Shown: piece after piece, positions 5,953 through 8,475 of the stretch
Layout: every line of letters begins with the position of its first letter
Position numbering within the stretch: position 1 is the first letter of the stretch
Assembly (NCBI GenBank): GCA_944321005.1
Contig: CALUJT010000086.1
Span: 1 to 8,475 of the forward strand
Direction of reading: 5' to 3'
Length of the DNA: 8,475 nucleotides
DNA from: an uncultured Atopobiaceae bacterium
Lineage (GTDB): Bacteria; Actinomycetota; Coriobacteriia; Coriobacteriales; Atopobiaceae
Program-made: the position numbers and the translations under genes
The notes under the pieces: generated by a model
Seen by the model: only the letters and a program-made list of their open reading frames with translations
The model's database searches: none
Told to the model about the DNA's origin: nothing

Positions 5953-6026
5953 GACACATTGCCTGCGCGCTTTGCCGTCTCAAAGTTGCGAGCAAGGCGG
6001 CAAAGTGGGATAATGGCGCCTGTGTC
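5953..6026 (+). promoter_or_regulatory. Nested stem-loop in the 5' leader of the S-layer-like gene
   Basis: Three paired segments nest in register: GACACA (5953-5958) with TGTGTC (6021-6026), GCGC (5965-5968) with GCGC (6016-6019), and CTTTGCCG (5970-5977) with CGGCAAAG (5998-6005). That is 18 Watson-Crick pairs closing a 20-base apical loop, with internal loops between segments. It sits between the candidate promoter and the ribosome site. Long structured leaders that stabilise S-layer mRNAs are known in other bacteria; a regulatory RNA is an alternative. Confidence 0.45.
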
Positions 6027-6039
6027 CAAGGTTTCTAGA

Positions 6040-6060
6040 TTGTCTTTTGAAAGGAGACAA
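6040..6060 (+). promoter_or_regulatory. Ribosome-binding site of the S-layer-like gene inside a hairpin
   Basis: AAAGGAG (6050-6056) is a strong Shine-Dalgarno sequence 7 bases before the ATG at 6064 and fixes that start. TTGTCT (6040-6045) pairs perfectly with AGACAA (6055-6060) around the loop TTTGAAAGG, so the site is mostly presented in the loop with its last two bases in the stem. The six-pair AT-rich stem is weak; it may present the site rather than hide it. Confidence 0.5.
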
Positions 6061-6063
6061 CGC

Positions 6064-8475
6064 ATGACAGCTTGCAGGAACAAGGCCAGGGGCGCGGTCG
6101 TCGCCGCCCTCGCCGGCGCGCTCACCCTGGGCGCCGCGCCGGTCATGGCGCTGGCGGTCGACGGCGCGGGCCTGATGGCCAACGACAGCGCCGGCGTGGT
6201 CCGCGCGGACGTGACCTACTGGTCCGAGCCGGAGGCCGAGTACACCTACACCGGCTTCGGCATGGGCCCGGTGCCCAAGACCATCGAGGTCGTCAACGAG
6301 GACTACGAGGACGTCGTCAGCATGCTGCCCGCGAACACGGCGGACCGCGTCGACGGCGCGTTCTACTTCTACTACATGGCGCTCGACGGCGGCACCGTCG
6401 ACCCCGGCGAAGTCGTCTACCTCGACGAGAAGGGCAACGAGAAGAACGTCGTCGGCACGCAGGTGCGCGTGGGCGGCAGCGGCGAGTTCTGCATGCCCCG
6501 CAACGCGGGCAAGTACGCCGTGCTGGTCGGCCAGTGGCACAAGGGGAACGGCATGGGCACCTGGACCTACGTCCGCACCGCCGACACCTTCGACATCGTC
6601 GGCCAGCCCCTCGACTCCGCGACCCTCTGCGACGGCCTCGACGCCACGGACACCGAGTTCAACTACACGGGCGTGAACGGCTCCACGACGGTCGAGAAGA
6701 TCCTCGAGCGCGTCAACGTCTCCCTCGACGGCTACATCCTCGACAAGGGCGAGGACGGCCTGGTGAGGCTCGAGCTCTGGGAGAAGGGCGGCGACGAGGC
6801 GCTCAAGGGCGACATCGAGATCTCCATCGGCAAGACCTACGTCGTGAAGGTCATCGGCGAGGACGGCAAGGCCTTCCAGGGCCAGAGCGCCGACAAGGAG
6901 TTCACGCTCCAGAGGATGGACCTCTCCGACGCCGTGATCGACGGCACCGTGTTCGACGTCGCGAGCGGAGAGGCGCGGCCCACCAAGGACACCATCTACC
7001 AGAAGGCCGTGGCCGCCATCAACGGCATCACGACCGACCAGACAGCGGACGACCACATCAACTGGAACGGGATGGACCCGCTGGACGAGGACAACCAGCG
7101 CACCAGGCTCCACCTCGTGTTCGTGAGCAGCCCGAAGGACAACCAGACCTCCGGCAAGGATGAGGGCAAGGGCGAGTACACCTTCAGGCTCGTCGCTGAC
7201 GACGACAACCCCAACGTCACCGGCTCCAAGGAGTTCACGGTCTACTACGCGGACTACGAGGCCGACTTCGACTTCGGCAACGGGGGCCTCGAGCAGGCTG
7301 ACGGGAGCTTCGTCGTCGACCTCTCGCAGAAGAAGGTCGACGAGTTCGACGTCGGCGACATCACCGCGACCTTCGACTGGCAGACCTCTTCGACCCCGGC
7401 GACCATCGACGAGGACAACATCGACGTGACCGTCACCGACGACGAGGGGAACGTCGTCGAGGACATGAGCGCCCCGGGCACCTACTACGTGCAGGCGACC
7501 GTCGACTACGAGTTCGATAACGACAACAAGGAAGCGACGCCGGACTCGGTGGTCTACGGCACCGCCACCCGCAAGGTCGTGGTGAAGTACTCGGTCAAGG
7601 AGGCCACCGACGTCTTCGTCTCCTACAAGAACGATAACGTCGAGAGCTGGGACATCGACACCTACACCGGCTCCGACCTCTCCGGCAACTTCTCCGTCAA
7701 GGTCATGGTCGCCAACGGCACCGTGCTCGAGGAGGGCAAGGACTACACCGTCTCCTTCAAGAGGGTCCAGGCCGACGGCAGGGTCGTCGACACCGACACC
7801 ATCGTCGACGCCGGCGTCTACAAGCTCGTCATCAACGGCGTCACCTTCACCGACGGCGCCTTCGACTTCACCTTCTTCGTCCACCCCGTCGTGATCGAGG
7901 ATGTCACGAGCGACGCGCCCTACACCGTCAAGGTCAAGGACCCGAACAGCCACCCCTGGTGGCCCACGTACACCGAGCACGGCGCGTACGGCTACACCGG
8001 CGACGTGATCACCCCCGCGTTCTCCTACGAGAACGCCGACGGCGACTCCGTGGCCCTCGACGCCTCCCTCTACGACGTCCAGTACGTCCGCGACGTGGAC
8101 GGCGACGGCAAGGGCGAGCGCGGCGAGTTCAAGGACCTCGGGGTCTACGACGCCCACCTCACCACCGCCGAGGGCGTGACCAACTACTTCGTCGACGCGA
8201 GCCTCACCCTCGAGATCACGGACACCAAGGTCTTCGCCGACGTGCCCAACAACGAGTGGTACTCCGAGGCCGTCTACGACGCCGCGAAGCTCGGCTACAT
8301 GACCGGCTACGGCGACACCAGGTTCTTCGGCCCCGCCGACAGCATCAAGCGCGGCGACGTGGCGGTCGTGCTCTACAAGATGGCCGGCCTCTACAGGGAC
8401 GACACCAGCACCGACCACCCCGACACCGGCTACGAGACCCCGTTCTCCGACGTCAACATGAACGACTACTGGGCC
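6064..8475 (+). CDS. Large secreted SLH protein, putative major S-layer protein (3' end outside window)
   Basis: The frame is open for 804 codons to the window edge with no stop. Signal peptide MTACRNKARGAVVAALAGAL, with cleavage probably after Ala31 (PVMALA). Residues about 35-715 are acidic, beta-rich modules. Some look Ig-like and related to the gene 2 module: YTYTGF near 60, EEGKDYTVSF near 560 and YTGDVITPAF near 645. D677 to E688 (DVDGDGKGERGE) matches the spacing of an EF-hand calcium loop, apart from Gly at the usual hydrophobic position 8. Only two cysteines are seen in the mature part (143 and 189), possibly a disulfide. One SLH domain is complete (about 723-775; motif KRGD) and a second begins at about 793 (TPFSDVNMNDYW). 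More SLH sequence is expected beyond the edge. Codon choice is extremely restricted: only four GAT among very many Asp codons, and no TTT, ATA, TTA or AGA in frame. This suggests very high expression. The call as lattice-forming S-layer protein is inferred from size, SLH domains and codon bias. I recognise no specific homologue. Confidence 0.9.
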   Translation, partial: MTACRNKARGAVVAALAGALTLGAAPVMALAVDGAGLMANDSAGVVRADVTYWSEPEAEYTYTGFGMGPVPKTIEVVNEDYEDVVSMLPANTADRVDGAFYFYYMALDGGTVDPGEVVYLDEKGNEKNVVGTQVRVGGSGEFCMPRNAGKYAVLVGQWHKGNGMGTWTYVRTADTFDIVGQPLDSATLCDGLDATDTEFNYTGVNGSTTVEKILERVNVSLDGYILDKGEDGLVRLELWEKGGDEALKGDIEISIGKTYVVKVIGEDGKAFQGQSADKEFTLQRMDLSDAVIDGTVFDVASGEARPTKDTIYQKAVAAINGITTDQTADDHINWNGMDPLDEDNQRTRLHLVFVSSPKDNQTSGKDEGKGEYTFRLVADDDNPNVTGSKEFTVYYADYEADFDFGNGGLEQADGSFVVDLSQKKVDEFDVGDITATFDWQTSSTPATIDEDNIDVTVTDDEGNVVEDMSAPGTYYVQATVDYEFDNDNKEATPDSVVYGTATRKVVVKYSVKEATDVFVSYKNDNVESWDIDTYTGSDLSGNFSVKVMVANGTVLEEGKDYTVSFKRVQADGRVVDTDTIVDAGVYKLVINGVTFTDGAFDFTFFVHPVVIEDVTSDAPYTVKVKDPNSHPWWPTYTEHGAYGYTGDVITPAFSYENADGDSVALDASLYDVQYVRDVDGDGKGERGEFKDLGVYDAHLTTAEGVTNYFVDASLTLEITDTKVFADVPNNEWYSEAVYDAAKLGYMTGYGDTRFFGPADSIKRGDVAVVLYKMAGLYRDDTSTDHPDTGYETPFSDVNMNDYWA

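Noticed and set aside
5980..8418. 812-residue open frame on the minus strand opposite the third gene
   Set aside because: It is the shadow of GAC/GTC/CTC/GAG-rich codons on the + strand: the product is a low-complexity Val/Asp/Leu/Gly sequence with no domain, signal or ribosome site. The + strand frame has a signal peptide and SLH domains.
1..8475. CRISPR array, tRNA, rRNA, insertion sequence or integrase
   Set aside because: No regularly spaced direct repeats with unique spacers, no tRNA-like cloverleaf, and no transposase or recombinase motifs were seen. The only regular repeats are the 63-bp LRR units and the three short hairpin elements.

Overview
The window carries three large secreted, S-layer-homology (SLH) proteins, all on the + strand, each with its own leader and separated by intergenic DNA rich in inverted repeats. 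High GC, strongly C/G-ending codons, SLH anchoring and the mix of partner domains (CAP, InlB-like B repeats, transglutaminase, internalin-like leucine-rich repeats) fit an anaerobic Coriobacteriia member such as the Olsenella/Atopobiaceae group. A high-GC Clostridia lineage is the main alternative. The assignment rests on composition and domain style only; there is no rRNA or housekeeping marker.

Layout. Bases 1-273 are a C/T-rich non-coding region packed with inverted repeats, ending in a very strong Shine-Dalgarno sequence with a complementary upstream strand. Bases 274-2493 encode a 739-residue CAP-domain protein with three B-repeat-like modules and three C-terminal SLH domains, followed by a hairpin terminator. 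Bases 2791-5460 encode an 889-residue protein with a transglutaminase-like catalytic domain, a Glu-Pro linker, an Ig-like module, three central SLH domains and six 21-residue leucine-rich repeats, followed by a 13-bp hairpin. Bases 5461-6063 (603 bp) contain no convincing gene. They hold a purine-rich tract, a palindromic candidate operator, a candidate promoter and a nested stem-loop leader. From 6064 to the window edge runs an unfinished protein of at least 804 residues. It has a signal peptide, several all-beta modules, an EF-hand-like loop, one complete SLH domain and the start of a second. Its extreme codon bias suggests a major, abundant S-layer protein.

Working together. All three products should be exported by Sec and held on the cell wall through SLH domains, which in characterised bacteria bind secondary wall polysaccharide. 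The third gene plausibly builds the lattice. The first two look like less abundant surface proteins presenting CAP, transglutaminase-like and LRR domains to the surroundings. Terminator-like hairpins after genes 1 and 2 and long leaders before each gene suggest separate transcription units rather than one operon.

Most unusual non-coding signals: overlapping alternative hairpins and Shine-Dalgarno/anti-Shine-Dalgarno pairing before gene 1; an 18-base element (GGCGAGAAGAACCGTGTG) recurring in both downstream intergenic regions with hairpin-forming flanks; and a structured leader plus Shine-Dalgarno hairpin before the putative S-layer gene.
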